Assembly: GCA_938041445.1 (NCBI GenBank)
Contig: CALISO010000051.1
Coordinates: 1-64,000 of the forward strand
DNA from: an uncultured Saprospiraceae bacterium
Lineage (GTDB): Bacteria > Bacteroidota > Bacteroidia > Chitinophagales > Saprospiraceae
Direction of reading: 5' to 3'
Length of the DNA: 64,000 nt
The notes under the pieces were generated by a model. It was given only the letters and a program-made list of their open reading frames with translations, was not told the origin of the DNA and did no database searches. The position numbers and the translations under genes are program-made. Within the stretch, counting starts at the first letter, position 1; each line of letters starts with the position of its first letter. This document shows positions 19,238-27,918 of this stretch, piece by piece.

Positions 19238-20011
19238 TTATTTCAGATAATTAGAAATCATTTCTGCACAAGCTTGTCCAGGATCGTTTGTTGCCATAAA
19301 TTTCTCACCGATTAAGAAGCCATCAAATCCTGCTGCCGCAAGATCACACATCACTTCTACACTAGTTATTCCACTTTCAGCAATCTTACATAAGTCACTT
19401 GGCAGTTGACTGATCAAGTCAATCGACTGTTGGTAGTCAACTTCAAATGTGTCAAGATTACGATTATTGATACCTATCAAATCTGGCATTACTTTCACTT
19501 TTTCTAACTCTTCTGGATTATGCACTTCAATCAATACTTCAAGATTGAGTGAGTGAGCAATATCTACAAAGTGAGTAATCTGATTGGCATTCAATATTCT
19601 TGCGATTAACAATATACAATCAGCTCCAAGATGTCTAGCTTCGTAAATCTGGTAAGGATCAATGATAAAGTCCTTTCTCAATAATGGTATCTGATTAACT
19701 TTTCTTGCAGCTTGAATATCTTCATCGCTTCCTCCAAAAAAATGGGCATCTGTCAACACAGATATTCCTGATGCGCCTCCATGCTCATAGTCAGGTGTCA
19801 CCTTCTCAACTACAGCATCAAGATTGATCGTCGGCTTACTTGGTGATCTCCTTTTAAATTCGGCTATCACACCACTACCATCGAGTATATGCTGTCGCAT
19901 TGATCTTGGCTGATACTCCCACTTTCGGACTAACTCCAACTGCGGAGTTTTAAATTTCCGCCCTTCGACTTCTTTGTTTTTATGTGCAACTATAGTATCT
20001 AGAATATGCAT
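19238..20011 (-). CDS. trpC: Indole-3-glycerol phosphate synthase
   Basis: Closes the indole ring from CdRP. The N-terminal ILDTIVAHKNKEVEGRK, the catalytic EFKRRSPSK, LRKDFIIDPYQIYEAR with catalytic Lys, and the AESGI and GFLIGEKFM phosphate site are all visible. 257 residues, a standalone TrpC (not fused to TrpF). It follows trpD by 5 bases and converges on the lipoprotein gene 14 bases downstream. Confidence 0.95.
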   Translation of the reverse strand: MHILDTIVAHKNKEVEGRKFKTPQLELVRKWEYQPRSMRQHILDGSGVIAEFKRRSPSKPTINLDAVVEKVTPDYEHGGASGISVLTDAHFFGGSDEDIQAARKVNQIPLLRKDFIIDPYQIYEARHLGADCILLIARILNANQITHFVDIAHSLNLEVLIEVHNPEELEKVKVMPDLIGINNRNLDTFEVDYQQSIDLISQLPSDLCKIAESGITSVEVMCDLAAAGFDGFLIGEKFMATNDPGQACAEMISNYLK

Positions 20012-20016
20012 CTTGA

Positions 20017-21009
20017 TTAATTCATTGCGATTAATTGTTCTAGTGTCTTGATACCTTTACCAGCAAGTAAGGCTTCCTCTGCTTCAGCAACACAATCCCC
20101 AATAACCTGCTCAGGTTTAAAGGTTTGGATAGCAAGACCTGCATTTGCTTTGACTACTGCATTCTGTGCTTCTGTTCCATTTCCCATTAGGACATTGACA
20201 AATATTTTCGCTGCAGACTCAACATCATCTCCACCAAAAATTGATTCTTGGCTCAATTCACTTGACGTAAAATAGGCTGGATCAACTAACTTCTCGGCTC
20301 CATTTTGAATCAACTTTGTATCTCCAGTCAGAGATACTTCATCATAGCCGTCGATAGCGTGAACTACTGTATACTGCCTGTTACTTTGCTGAAGTAAGTA
20401 TTGATACAACTTTAAAATCTTCAAACTAAACACTCCAACTAACTGATGTGTTGGCTGACATGGGTTAACTAATGGACCTAGAAGATTAAAGAATGTTTTC
20501 ACCCGTAAGTCTCTTCGGATCGGCCCTACTGAAGCTAATGCTGGGTGAAATAACGGAGCATGAAAGAAGCAGATATTTGTGTTGTCTAGTTCTCGTTTGA
20601 GTTGATCAATATCAGTTGTAAATGCATATCCCAAAGACTCCAACACATTACTTGATCCACATACTGATGATACTCCATAGTTACCGTGTTTGGATACTTT
20701 ATAGCCTGCTCCAGCTAATACAAATGCCGTAGCAGTAGAGATATTAAAGGTATTCTTTCCATCTCCGCCAGTACCACATACGTCAATGCTTTCAACTCCT
20801 TCTAGATCTACTGGAATACAAAGCTCAAGCAATGCTTCTCTGAAGCCATCTAACTCTTCTACTGATATAGTCCGCATCAAATACACACTAATAAATGCAG
20901 CAATCTGGCTTGGATTATATTCTCCTTTACTCATATTAATCAGAACATCTTTCGCCTGATCTCGAGTCAGTTTTTGATGGTTAAACAGTTGGTTCAGTAT
21001 GGCCTTCAT
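20017..21009 (-). CDS. trpD: Anthranilate phosphoribosyltransferase
   Basis: Transfers phosphoribose from PRPP to anthranilate. The PRPP-binding glycine loop VCGTGGDGKNTFNIST and the KHGNYGVSS motif mark the family; 330 residues is full length. Located 5 bases downstream of trpG and unfused to it. Confidence 0.95.
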   Translation of the reverse strand: MKAILNQLFNHQKLTRDQAKDVLINMSKGEYNPSQIAAFISVYLMRTISVEELDGFREALLELCIPVDLEGVESIDVCGTGGDGKNTFNISTATAFVLAGAGYKVSKHGNYGVSSVCGSSNVLESLGYAFTTDIDQLKRELDNTNICFFHAPLFHPALASVGPIRRDLRVKTFFNLLGPLVNPCQPTHQLVGVFSLKILKLYQYLLQQSNRQYTVVHAIDGYDEVSLTGDTKLIQNGAEKLVDPAYFTSSELSQESIFGGDDVESAAKIFVNVLMGNGTEAQNAVVKANAGLAIQTFKPEQVIGDCVAEAEEALLAGKGIKTLEQLIAMN

Positions 21010-21014
21010 TATGA

Positions 21015-21593
21015 TTATGAGTTGTGGGATAAGAAGTTAGAAATGATCTGCTTCCCCATCGGTGTCAAGATTGACTCGGGGTGATATTGGACTCCATAGA
21101 TTGGGTACTCTCGATGCTCGATGGACATAATCTCACCTGTCGCGTCTACGCTTGTAACTGTAATCATCTCTGGAACAGTGCTTTCATCTATCGCCCAGGA
21201 ATGATAACGGCCTACTTGTATTTCTTCTTCAATACCACTGTAAAGAATTGAAGTATTCTCAGTCAATTGAATACTTGTCTGGATTCCATGATAAACTTGC
21301 GGAAGATTCTTGAGCTTAGCGCCAAATACTTCTGCAATGGATTGTAGCCCAAGGCAAACACCAAGGATAGGTTTCTTCCCAGCGTACTCAGCTATTACCG
21401 CTTTGGTGATTCCTGCTTCATCAGGTATGCCTGGACCAGGAGATAAAATAATCTTGTCATACTCTGCTAGTGAAGCTACTGTGACTTGATCATTTTTGAC
21501 TACAGTAATCTCATATCCTAGCACTTCGTAGAATAAGTGAACAAGATTATAAGTAAATGAGTCATAGTTGTCTATTAATACTATTCTATCCAT
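21015..21593 (-). CDS. trpG: Anthranilate synthase glutamine amidotransferase subunit
   Basis: Class I glutamine amidotransferase that supplies ammonia to TrpE. The nucleophile Cys80 is in ILGVCLGLQ, the SPGPGIP oxyanion region lies near residues 51-57, and the catalytic His-Glu pair is in YHPESIL. The 192-residue length is the standalone form. It sits 3 bases after trpE. Confidence 0.94.
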   Translation of the reverse strand: MDRIVLIDNYDSFTYNLVHLFYEVLGYEITVVKNDQVTVASLAEYDKIILSPGPGIPDEAGITKAVIAEYAGKKPILGVCLGLQSIAEVFGAKLKNLPQVYHGIQTSIQLTENTSILYSGIEEEIQVGRYHSWAIDESTVPEMITVTSVDATGEIMSIEHREYPIYGVQYHPESILTPMGKQIISNFLSHNS

Positions 21594-21596
21594 AGG

Positions 21597-22952
21597 TTAG
21601 ATTGTTTGAGCTAGTTCTAATGCTTTATTTAATGCTGCAAGCTTATTACGTACTTCTTCCATTTCGCTTTGTTCATTGGAGGAAATGACTAGCCCTGCAC
21701 CCGCTTGGTAAGTCAATTGATTATTCTGAGATAAAAATGATCTGATGATAATCGCGTGATTGAAATTTCCGTCAAACCCTATCATCCCTATTCCTCCTCC
21801 ATAGCATCCTCGAGGAGTTGGTTCATATAATCGAATGAGTTCCATTGCCTTGTACTTGGGTGCTCCTGAGAGTGTTCCAGCTGGAAATGTATCAGCGAAT
21901 ATTTGATAGCCAGAGACACCATCTTTGATCTTGCCCTTAACTACAGAAGTCAAATGAATCACATGGCTGAAATACTGGACTTGCTTATACGCTGTGACCT
22001 CAACATCTTGACAATTTTTACTCAAATCATTACGAGCCAAATCAACTAGCATCACATGCTCTGCTGATTCTTTTGGGTCATTGCTAAGTTCAATAGCAAG
22101 TTCTGCATCTCTTACTGGATCGAGTGTTCGCCTAAATGTACCTGCAATTGGGTGAATCTCGGCAACTCCATCTTCTACCTTGAGTTGTGCCTCGGGCGAT
22201 GAACCAAATATCTTATATGAACCATAGTCAAAGTAAAACAAGTATGGACTTGGATTTATTGATCTTAGTGCTCTGTAAACGTTGATATCATCCCCAGTAA
22301 ACTCTTGCTTGAATCGCCTTGACAACACCATCTGAAAAACATCTCCACGTTGGCAATGAGACTTGGCTTTCGTTACAAGACCCTTATAGTCTAGATCAGT
22401 CATATTTGAAGATTCTGATCCAGTGAGGCTGAATGGATGGGTCTGATAGTCTTGTATTTTAAGTAACCGCGCGACTTCGTCTATAGAGGATTCTGAGCCT
22501 ACTGGACAGTGCTCCTCAATAGTCAACCGATTAGTAAAATGATCAAATATGATGACAAACCTAAAAAAGTCATACCTGACAAGTGGATAGTCGCTTCGAT
22601 TCTCAGATCGATCAAATGGTAAATCATCCAAGTCATCAATGGCATCAAATGCTGTATAACCAAATACTCCATCTGACTGAGAAATACCTTCTCCATTAAA
22701 TTGAGATAAGAACGTATCAATATCTGATACCGCAGATGCTGAATTGCTTTCTACACTTACAGTATCATCAACTTCCATCTTGAATGTCTTCAACACATCA
22801 AAGCACAAAAATGACTTGCTATCCTCTTTAGAAGAGTAGTCAGAACTTTCTAGTAATAAGACAATCGGATAATTATCTCTAAGCTTAAGGTAGGCACCCA
22901 ACGGAGTTATTAAGTCCGCCATCAATTGCATTTGGTAATTTGTATACTTCAT
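21597..22952 (-). CDS. trpE: Anthranilate synthase component I
   Basis: Converts chorismate and ammonia to anthranilate. The chorismate-binding C-terminal half is typical (HPIAGTFRRT, DLARNDLSKNC, TFPAGTLSGAPK, GCYGGGIG). The N-terminal LLESSDYSSKEDSKSF region contains the LLES-type tryptophan feedback element. The track start is a TTG at 22967 that falls in the T-tract of the attenuator; the ATG at 22952 (MKYTNYQMQL) or 22958 is more credible. First structural gene after the trp leader. Confidence 0.93.
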   Translation of the reverse strand: MKYTNYQMQLMADLITPLGAYLKLRDNYPIVLLLESSDYSSKEDSKSFLCFDVLKTFKMEVDDTVSVESNSASAVSDIDTFLSQFNGEGISQSDGVFGYTAFDAIDDLDDLPFDRSENRSDYPLVRYDFFRFVIIFDHFTNRLTIEEHCPVGSESSIDEVARLLKIQDYQTHPFSLTGSESSNMTDLDYKGLVTKAKSHCQRGDVFQMVLSRRFKQEFTGDDINVYRALRSINPSPYLFYFDYGSYKIFGSSPEAQLKVEDGVAEIHPIAGTFRRTLDPVRDAELAIELSNDPKESAEHVMLVDLARNDLSKNCQDVEVTAYKQVQYFSHVIHLTSVVKGKIKDGVSGYQIFADTFPAGTLSGAPKYKAMELIRLYEPTPRGCYGGGIGMIGFDGNFNHAIIIRSFLSQNNQLTYQAGAGLVISSNEQSEMEEVRNKLAALNKALELAQTI

Positions 22953-22967
22953 TATCATTATGTTCAA

Positions 22968-23001
22968 TAAAAAAAGGCTTATCGAGAATCCGATAAGCCT
23001 T
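22968..23001 (-). terminator. trp attenuator terminator hairpin
   Basis: On the minus strand AAGGCTTATCG and CGATAAGCCTT form a perfect 11-bp stem followed by seven T's, immediately before the trpE start. The upstream CTGAAGG edge of this hairpin can alternatively pair with CCTTCAG (23048-23054) inside the leader-peptide coding sequence, which would break the terminator. This is a classic transcription attenuator arrangement. Confidence 0.9.
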
Positions 23002-23030
23002 CAGTTATATCTATTTGACATTAACAAATC

Positions 23031-23099
23031 TTAGATCGTGATTCTGCCTGAAGGACGGAAGCACCACCACCAATTTTGATCTGTTATTGTGTTTATCAT
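23031..23099 (-). CDS. trpL: trp operon leader peptide
   Basis: A 22-codon ORF too short for the ORF track, with three consecutive Trp codons (TGGTGGTGG) in ...NWWWCFRPSG.... It ends 30 bases before the terminator hairpin. The RPSG codons contain CCTTCAG, which pairs with CTGAAGG at the foot of the terminator. Inference: when charged Trp-tRNA is scarce the ribosome stalls on the Trp codons, CCTTCAG stays free, the antiterminator forms and trpE-G-D-C is transcribed. When Trp is plentiful the ribosome covers CCTTCAG and the terminator forms. This fits trp leader motifs described in Bacteroidetes. Confidence 0.9.
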   Translation of the reverse strand: MINTITDQNWWWCFRPSGRITI

Positions 23100-23103
23100 A
23101 TAC

Positions 23104-23136
23104 CAAAGTTAAGTATAATTCTGATACGATACCAAA
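23104..23136 (-). promoter_or_regulatory. Candidate trp operon promoter (Bacteroidota type)
   Basis: On the minus strand TTTG (23136-23133) is followed after 21 bases by TAACTTTG (23111-23104), matching the Bacteroidota -33 TTTG and -7 TAnnTTTG elements. Transcription would begin only a few bases before the trpL ATG, so the leader mRNA would be leaderless or nearly so. Confidence 0.5.
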
Positions 23137-23203
23137 TTATGTAATTGTCAAATTCCCAGTAAGAGTATACTACTCACATTAAAAAATAGTGTAGATATAA
23201 AAA

Positions 23204-23237
23204 AAGATGATTAACCTCTGGGAGATTAATCATCTTG
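23204..23237 (-). terminator. Terminator between asnB and the trp leader
   Basis: An 11-bp stem AAGATGATTAA/TTAATCATCTT is followed on the minus strand by a run of seven or more T's. It would end asnB transcription and insulate the trp operon. Confidence 0.8.
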
Positions 23238-23500
23238 GACTTTGTAACTAAAATATTATTAATAAACCAAAATAAACTTGGACTGTAATCTTTGTCTACT
23301 TTATCAAGGTGTCTGCATTGCTAGAAAACCAAAACTAACAATACTCTAAAGTTATTTTATACATCACTTTTATACTCAGCATATGAACATACGACACATC
23401 TCGTCGAGAATTCGTTATCTCTGAATGAGAATTCGTTTGACGCAATTAACATATTTGGAATTATTTAATATTAATCTGATTGATAATGTGAGAGTTATTC
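23238..23500. other. Non-coding stretch downstream of asnB
   Basis: No supported ORF. It would be the long 3' untranslated region of asnB. It holds a direct repeat GAGAATTCGTT at 23406-23416 and 23427-23437, spaced 21 bases start to start; I see no other structure. Confidence 0.4.
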
Positions 23501-25162
23501 TTAATATGAATCATCGTGTATCATCTTGATTGCTCGTCCTGATGGCTCATTCTGATTTTTGAATGACGCATCCCATTCTAATGCTACAGGAGTACTACAG
23601 GCGATGGAAGGTACTGATGGCACAGTTGATGCCGAAGCATCCGATGGAAAATGTTCTTCAAATAACGTTCGATAATAGTATTCTTCTTTTGTAGCGGGTG
23701 GATTGATTGGGAATCGATGAGAGACTGTTTCCATTTCTACATCAGTTACAGTATCATCTACCAATTCTTTAAGAGAATCAATCCAGTCATATCCGACACC
23801 ATCACTGAATTGTTCCTTTTGTCTCCAGGCTACTTCATGAGGAAGGTAATCTTCAAATGTTTCTCTGAGGATATGCTTTTCAATCTTTCCATTGCCACAC
23901 ATCTTTGCCTCAGGATTGAGTCGCATCGCTACGTCCATAAAGTCCTTATCCAAGAAAGGCACCCTGCCTTCGACACCCCAAGCTGCGAGTGACTTATTAG
24001 CTCTCAAGCAATCATACAGATAAAGGGTAGATAACTTTCTGACCGACTCTTCGTGAAAGGCCTTAGCATTTGGAGCTTTATGAAAGTAAAGATATCCACC
24101 AAAGATCTCATCTGCACCCTCGCCAGAAAGCACCATTTTGATTCCCATACTTTTGATGACGCGAGATAATAGATACATAGGAGTAGATGCCCTGATAGTC
24201 GTAATATCATATGTCTCTAGATGGTATATAACATCTTTGATTGCATCAAGCCCTTCTTGAATAGTGAATGTCACTTCGTGGTGTACAGTGCCTATCTGAT
24301 CTGCAACCTTTCTTGAGGCGGCTAAGTCCGGTGATCCTTCCAAGCCAATTGCAAATGAATGCAGAGTTGGGTACCATGCTTCAGACTTATCTTCTGATTC
24401 GATTCTTTTAGAAGCATACATTTTTGCAATAGCAGCAGTTAATGAAGAATCTAACCCTCCTGACAACAGGACTCCATAAGGCACATCTGACATTAAATGA
24501 GTCTTTACAGATTTTTCAAGTGCCGCTTTTAGTTCTTGTGGATTGGCTGGATTATCCTTGACCGCATCATATTGCATCCAGTCTCTATCATACCATTTGA
24601 CTAGATCACTCTTACCCAGCTTATAATGCCCAGGTAAGAAGACCTCAATAACATTGCAGACGCCTTCTAGAGATTTTAACTCAGAAGCTACGTAGTAATT
24701 ACCGCCTTTATCTGTGCCTTGATACAGTGGAATGATACCCATATGATCTCTGCTGATCAGATATGTATTTTCACCAGCATCATAAAGTGCAAACGCAAAC
24801 ATACCGGTCAATTTATCAATAAAGTCTGCTCCATATTTCTGATAAAGAGGAATGATGACTTCACAATCTGATTCTGTCTTAAATTTATATATCCCTTCGA
24901 ATTCTTTCTTGAGTTCTTGGTGATTATATATCTCACCATTTACTGCAAGTACGACACTACCATCTGTGCTATACAGTGGTTGTCCACCTGATATCGGATC
25001 TACAATAGCTAGACGTTCGTGAGCAAGTACTGCCTTTTCACTCACGTAAATACCGGACCAATCTGGACCACGGTGCCTAATTTTTTTAGCCATATCTAAG
25101 GCACGAGCTCTCATCTCTTCAACTGGAGACTTAAAGTCAAAGATTCCTATGATTCCACACAT
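23501..25162 (-). CDS. asnB: Asparagine synthase B, glutamine-hydrolysing
   Basis: Makes asparagine from aspartate, ATP and glutamine. The N-terminal Ntn amidotransferase has catalytic Cys2 (MCGIIGIF). The synthetase domain has the PP-loop SGGLDSSLTA and the VLSGEGADEIFGGYLYFHKAP region. It ends with the usual C-terminal segment PSGRAIKMIHDDSY. 553 residues is full length. The divergent AsnC/Lrp gene 78 bases away is a likely regulator; the intervening sequence is very AT rich. Confidence 0.95.
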   Translation of the reverse strand: MCGIIGIFDFKSPVEEMRARALDMAKKIRHRGPDWSGIYVSEKAVLAHERLAIVDPISGGQPLYSTDGSVVLAVNGEIYNHQELKKEFEGIYKFKTESDCEVIIPLYQKYGADFIDKLTGMFAFALYDAGENTYLISRDHMGIIPLYQGTDKGGNYYVASELKSLEGVCNVIEVFLPGHYKLGKSDLVKWYDRDWMQYDAVKDNPANPQELKAALEKSVKTHLMSDVPYGVLLSGGLDSSLTAAIAKMYASKRIESEDKSEAWYPTLHSFAIGLEGSPDLAASRKVADQIGTVHHEVTFTIQEGLDAIKDVIYHLETYDITTIRASTPMYLLSRVIKSMGIKMVLSGEGADEIFGGYLYFHKAPNAKAFHEESVRKLSTLYLYDCLRANKSLAAWGVEGRVPFLDKDFMDVAMRLNPEAKMCGNGKIEKHILRETFEDYLPHEVAWRQKEQFSDGVGYDWIDSLKELVDDTVTDVEMETVSHRFPINPPATKEEYYYRTLFEEHFPSDASASTVPSVPSIACSTPVALEWDASFKNQNEPSGRAIKMIHDDSY

Positions 25163-25240
25163 ATATTTATATTTTAAATAATTTGATGCAGTAAAAATAT
25201 ATTATTTAAACTAATTTAGCAATTTAAATTAACATTATTA

Positions 25241-25690
25241 ATGATAGACGAAACAGATCTTAAGATTTTAAATGCTTTATTGAGTAATAGTAGAGCTAGT
25301 ACGACTAAAATAGCTTCACAGTTAAACATCTCCAATGTGGCTACACAAGCGAGAATTAACAAGATGGAAAAATTGGGAATCATCAAGTCCTATACAGCGC
25401 AGATTGACTATAACTTGATTGATTATAAGACCACCGCTTATATTGGGATATATCTAGAAAAAGCTAAGAATTACCCAGAAGTCTTAGCCCAGCTAGAACA
25501 AGTACCCTACATTACAGAAGCACATTTTACAACTGGCACATATAGCATATTCGCTAAGATCTTAGCAAAAGACAATCTCCATTTAATGGAAATCTTAAGT
25601 GAGCAAATTCAAAATATTGATGGAATTGCGAGAACTGAAACCTTTATCTCATTAAACAAGGGGATTCATAAATCAATGCAGTTGACTTAG
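25241..25690 (+). CDS. AsnC/Lrp-family transcriptional regulator
   Basis: A 149-residue feast/famine regulator with an N-terminal winged helix-turn-helix (DETDLKILNALLSNSRASTTKIASQL, recognition helix SNVATQARINKMEKLG) and a C-terminal RAM/AsnC ligand-binding domain (YPEVLAQLEQVPYITEAHFTTGTYS). By its divergent position it probably controls asnB, and may sense asparagine or another amino acid. Ten bases upstream of the TSUP gene. Confidence 0.88.
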   Translation: MIDETDLKILNALLSNSRASTTKIASQLNISNVATQARINKMEKLGIIKSYTAQIDYNLIDYKTTAYIGIYLEKAKNYPEVLAQLEQVPYITEAHFTTGTYSIFAKILAKDNLHLMEILSEQIQNIDGIARTETFISLNKGIHKSMQLT

Positions 25691-25720
25691 GATACTATCT
25701 TGAACCTTACCTTCGTCATT

Positions 25721-26485
25721 ATGAATGAATGGCACATTGTCATAGCAGTATTTGGAGGGTTCATTGCAGGTGTGATCAATACATTTGCAGGAAATGGGTC
25801 TGCAATTACACTAAGTATTCTTACAGAAGTATTGGGACTACCCGCTAATGTTGCCAATGGAAGCAATCGAGTCGGTGCTATGCTACAGTCTTCGACGTCA
25901 ACGTTAGTATTTTACAAGAATGGTAAGCTAAACCTAAGTGAAAGTAGGTCAATCATCATCTTAACTGTAATCGGTGCATTTGTAGGTGTTTGGGCAGCAA
26001 TCAACATTCCAAATGCTCAATTTGAAGTCGTTTTCAAGTATCTGATGCTCTTTATGTTAGTTGTCATTTTGGTCAATCCTAAACGCTGGATGAGGGAAGC
26101 TGATATGTTGTATAAAATGCCGCTTGGATTACAAGTTCCTATCTTTCTTGCACTAGGATTCTACGGTGGATTTATCCAAATGGGTATGGGTATTTTTTAT
26201 CTAGCTTCTTTAGTTTTGATTGCCAAATACGACCTCATTAGAGCGAATGCAATAAAGATATTCGTGGTTTTCGCATATACAGGGGTGGTGCTTGCTATCT
26301 TTCATTGGAAGGGATTGGTAGATTGGAAGTATGGTGGTATCATCGCAATCGGCCAGGCTACAGGCGGATACTTTGCTGCTCAGATTGCTTCTACTTCTCC
26401 TAAGGCCAATATCTGGGCCTATAGAATCCTAGTTATTGTAGTAATTGTAGTCGTATTGAGATTATTTGGGCTCTTACCATTTTAG
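25721..26485 (+). CDS. TSUP/TauE-SafE family membrane transporter
   Basis: Inner-membrane protein with about eight helices and two repeated halves. The N-terminal GGFIAGVINTFAGNGSAITLSILTEVLGLPANVANGSNRV and the second GFYGGFIQMGMGIFYLASLVLIAKYDLI match the TSUP signature. Members move sulfite, sulfoacetate or related organosulfur anions; the substrate here is unknown. The ATG at 25721 (MNEWHIVIAVFGG) is preferred to the TTG in the track. Confidence 0.85.
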   Translation: MNEWHIVIAVFGGFIAGVINTFAGNGSAITLSILTEVLGLPANVANGSNRVGAMLQSSTSTLVFYKNGKLNLSESRSIIILTVIGAFVGVWAAINIPNAQFEVVFKYLMLFMLVVILVNPKRWMREADMLYKMPLGLQVPIFLALGFYGGFIQMGMGIFYLASLVLIAKYDLIRANAIKIFVVFAYTGVVLAIFHWKGLVDWKYGGIIAIGQATGGYFAAQIASTSPKANIWAYRILVIVVIVVVLRLFGLLPF

Positions 26486-26630
26486 GCAACTCTATTGACA
26501 AGTCTACTATTTATCACAATTATTTAGCTGACAATCAGATTGATATGACGTATGATGCGAGGAGGTCATAGTTTATCTGTACTTTTATGGTATATGACAT
26601 TAGTCAGATTACACATTATCCACCCTATAT

Positions 26631-27911
26631 ATGACATTTAAGGAATTAGGTATGAGTGAAGTGTTGCTTGAGGGGCTCTCTTATATGGGCTTTGAATCAG
26701 CAACACCAATCCAAGAACAAGCAATCCCTCTTATTCTTGAGGAAAAAGATCTACTTGCTTGTGCCCAAACAGGTACAGGAAAAACTGCTGCATTTATTCT
26801 ACCAGTACTAGATGTGCTATCTCGGATGGACCGCAACCATACTTCTACGTTAGTCGTAGCACCTACAAGAGAACTTGCGATTCAAATTGAAAGACAAATA
26901 CAAGCGTTTTCATACTTTGCTGGCATCAGTTCTATTGCGATATATGGTGGTGGAGATGGTAATAGTTTCGTAGAACAGAAAAAGGCGTTGTCAACCGGTG
27001 TTGATGTTGTTGTTGCTACTCCTGGTAAATTGATTTCTCACCTGAATATGGGTTATGTCAAATTTGACAAAGTGAGTCACTTTATCTTAGATGAGGCAGA
27101 TCGTATGTTGGATATGGGATTCTTTGATGATATTAAGTTTATCGCTAGTCACATCCCTGAAAAAAGACAGACCCTACTCTTCAGCGCAACAATGCCACCG
27201 AAGATTAGAAAGCTTGCAAAAACTATCCTTAAAGAATATAGTGAAATCAGTATTGCTATTTCTAAACCCGCTGAAGGAGTCCTTCAAGCAGCTTATCTAG
27301 TTGACAATCACGCTAAGTCAGCACTCATAAGAGAATTGATCAAAGATAAAGATGCTTACCATAGTATTATCATCTTCACCTCGACTAAGAAAAATGTCAA
27401 CAACATAGTCAGGGCAATCAGTAACCAAGGATACGAAGTCCAAGCAGTCTCGTCTGACCTCAAGCAAGAAGACAGAGAGCTTGCCTTGCGCAAGTTCAGG
27501 GCAAAGACAACAAGAGTCCTTGTCGCAACTGATGTCTTGTCTAGAGGTATAGATATCAAAGACATCAACTTGGTCATCAACTATGACGTACCTAATGATG
27601 CCGAAGATTACGTCCACAGAATAGGTCGTACAGCAAGAGCTGATACGACTGGAGTTGCACTCACACTTGTCAATCAAGATGATATGTACAAGTTTGATAA
27701 AATCGAAAAGCTGATCGAAGCTAAAGTACAAAAGCTTCCAGTCCCTAGCCACATCGGCGATACACTCGAATGGAATCCTAAAGGAGGTAGCGGTGGTCGT
27801 GGCGGATATAGAAGTGGCGGTAATAGAAGCGGAGGAGGCAGAAACAATCGTGGCAAATCCAACTCTAGAAACAACAAAAAACACTACAGTAAGCGACCTA
27901 AAAAATCCTAA
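26631..27911 (+). CDS. DEAD-box RNA helicase, RhlE-like
   Basis: ATP-dependent RNA helicase with all core motifs: Q motif (FESATPIQEQAIP), motif I AQTGTGKT, PTRELA, DEAD, SAT, the C-terminal ATDVLSRGIDI and HRIGRTAR. A short tail of Gly, Arg, Ser and Asn (GGSGGRGGYRSGGNRSGGG) probably binds RNA non-specifically. 426 residues. Cold adaptation or ribosome assembly are usual roles of the family. The CvfB-like and RluE-like genes follow on the same strand, suggesting an RNA-related cluster. Confidence 0.93.
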   Translation: MTFKELGMSEVLLEGLSYMGFESATPIQEQAIPLILEEKDLLACAQTGTGKTAAFILPVLDVLSRMDRNHTSTLVVAPTRELAIQIERQIQAFSYFAGISSIAIYGGGDGNSFVEQKKALSTGVDVVVATPGKLISHLNMGYVKFDKVSHFILDEADRMLDMGFFDDIKFIASHIPEKRQTLLFSATMPPKIRKLAKTILKEYSEISIAISKPAEGVLQAAYLVDNHAKSALIRELIKDKDAYHSIIIFTSTKKNVNNIVRAISNQGYEVQAVSSDLKQEDRELALRKFRAKTTRVLVATDVLSRGIDIKDINLVINYDVPNDAEDYVHRIGRTARADTTGVALTLVNQDDMYKFDKIEKLIEAKVQKLPVPSHIGDTLEWNPKGGSGGRGGYRSGGNRSGGGRNNRGKSNSRNNKKHYSKRPKKS

Positions 27912-27918
27912 TTAGCTG

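Noticed and set aside
22953-22967. TTG start of trpE at 22967
   Set aside because: It falls right at the end of the attenuator T-tract; ATGs at 22958 and 22952 are better placed.
12085-25162. Shared C-terminal GRAIKMI in the BNR-repeat protein and AsnB
   Set aside because: AsnB proteins normally end in a PSGRA... segment, so the match is probably chance; surrounding DNA is not similar.
25163-25240. AsnC/Lrp operator in the asnB divergent region
   Set aside because: Several AT palindromes can be drawn, but base composition alone explains them; no distinct repeat was found.
27770-27880. Repetitive GGT/GGC-rich stretch that might look like a repeat array
   Set aside because: It encodes the Gly/Arg-rich tail of the DEAD-box helicase and has no spacer structure.
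27318-27884. 188-aa minus-strand ORF
   Set aside because: Antisense shadow of the helicase; Cys/Ser-rich composition is an artefact of the opposite frame.
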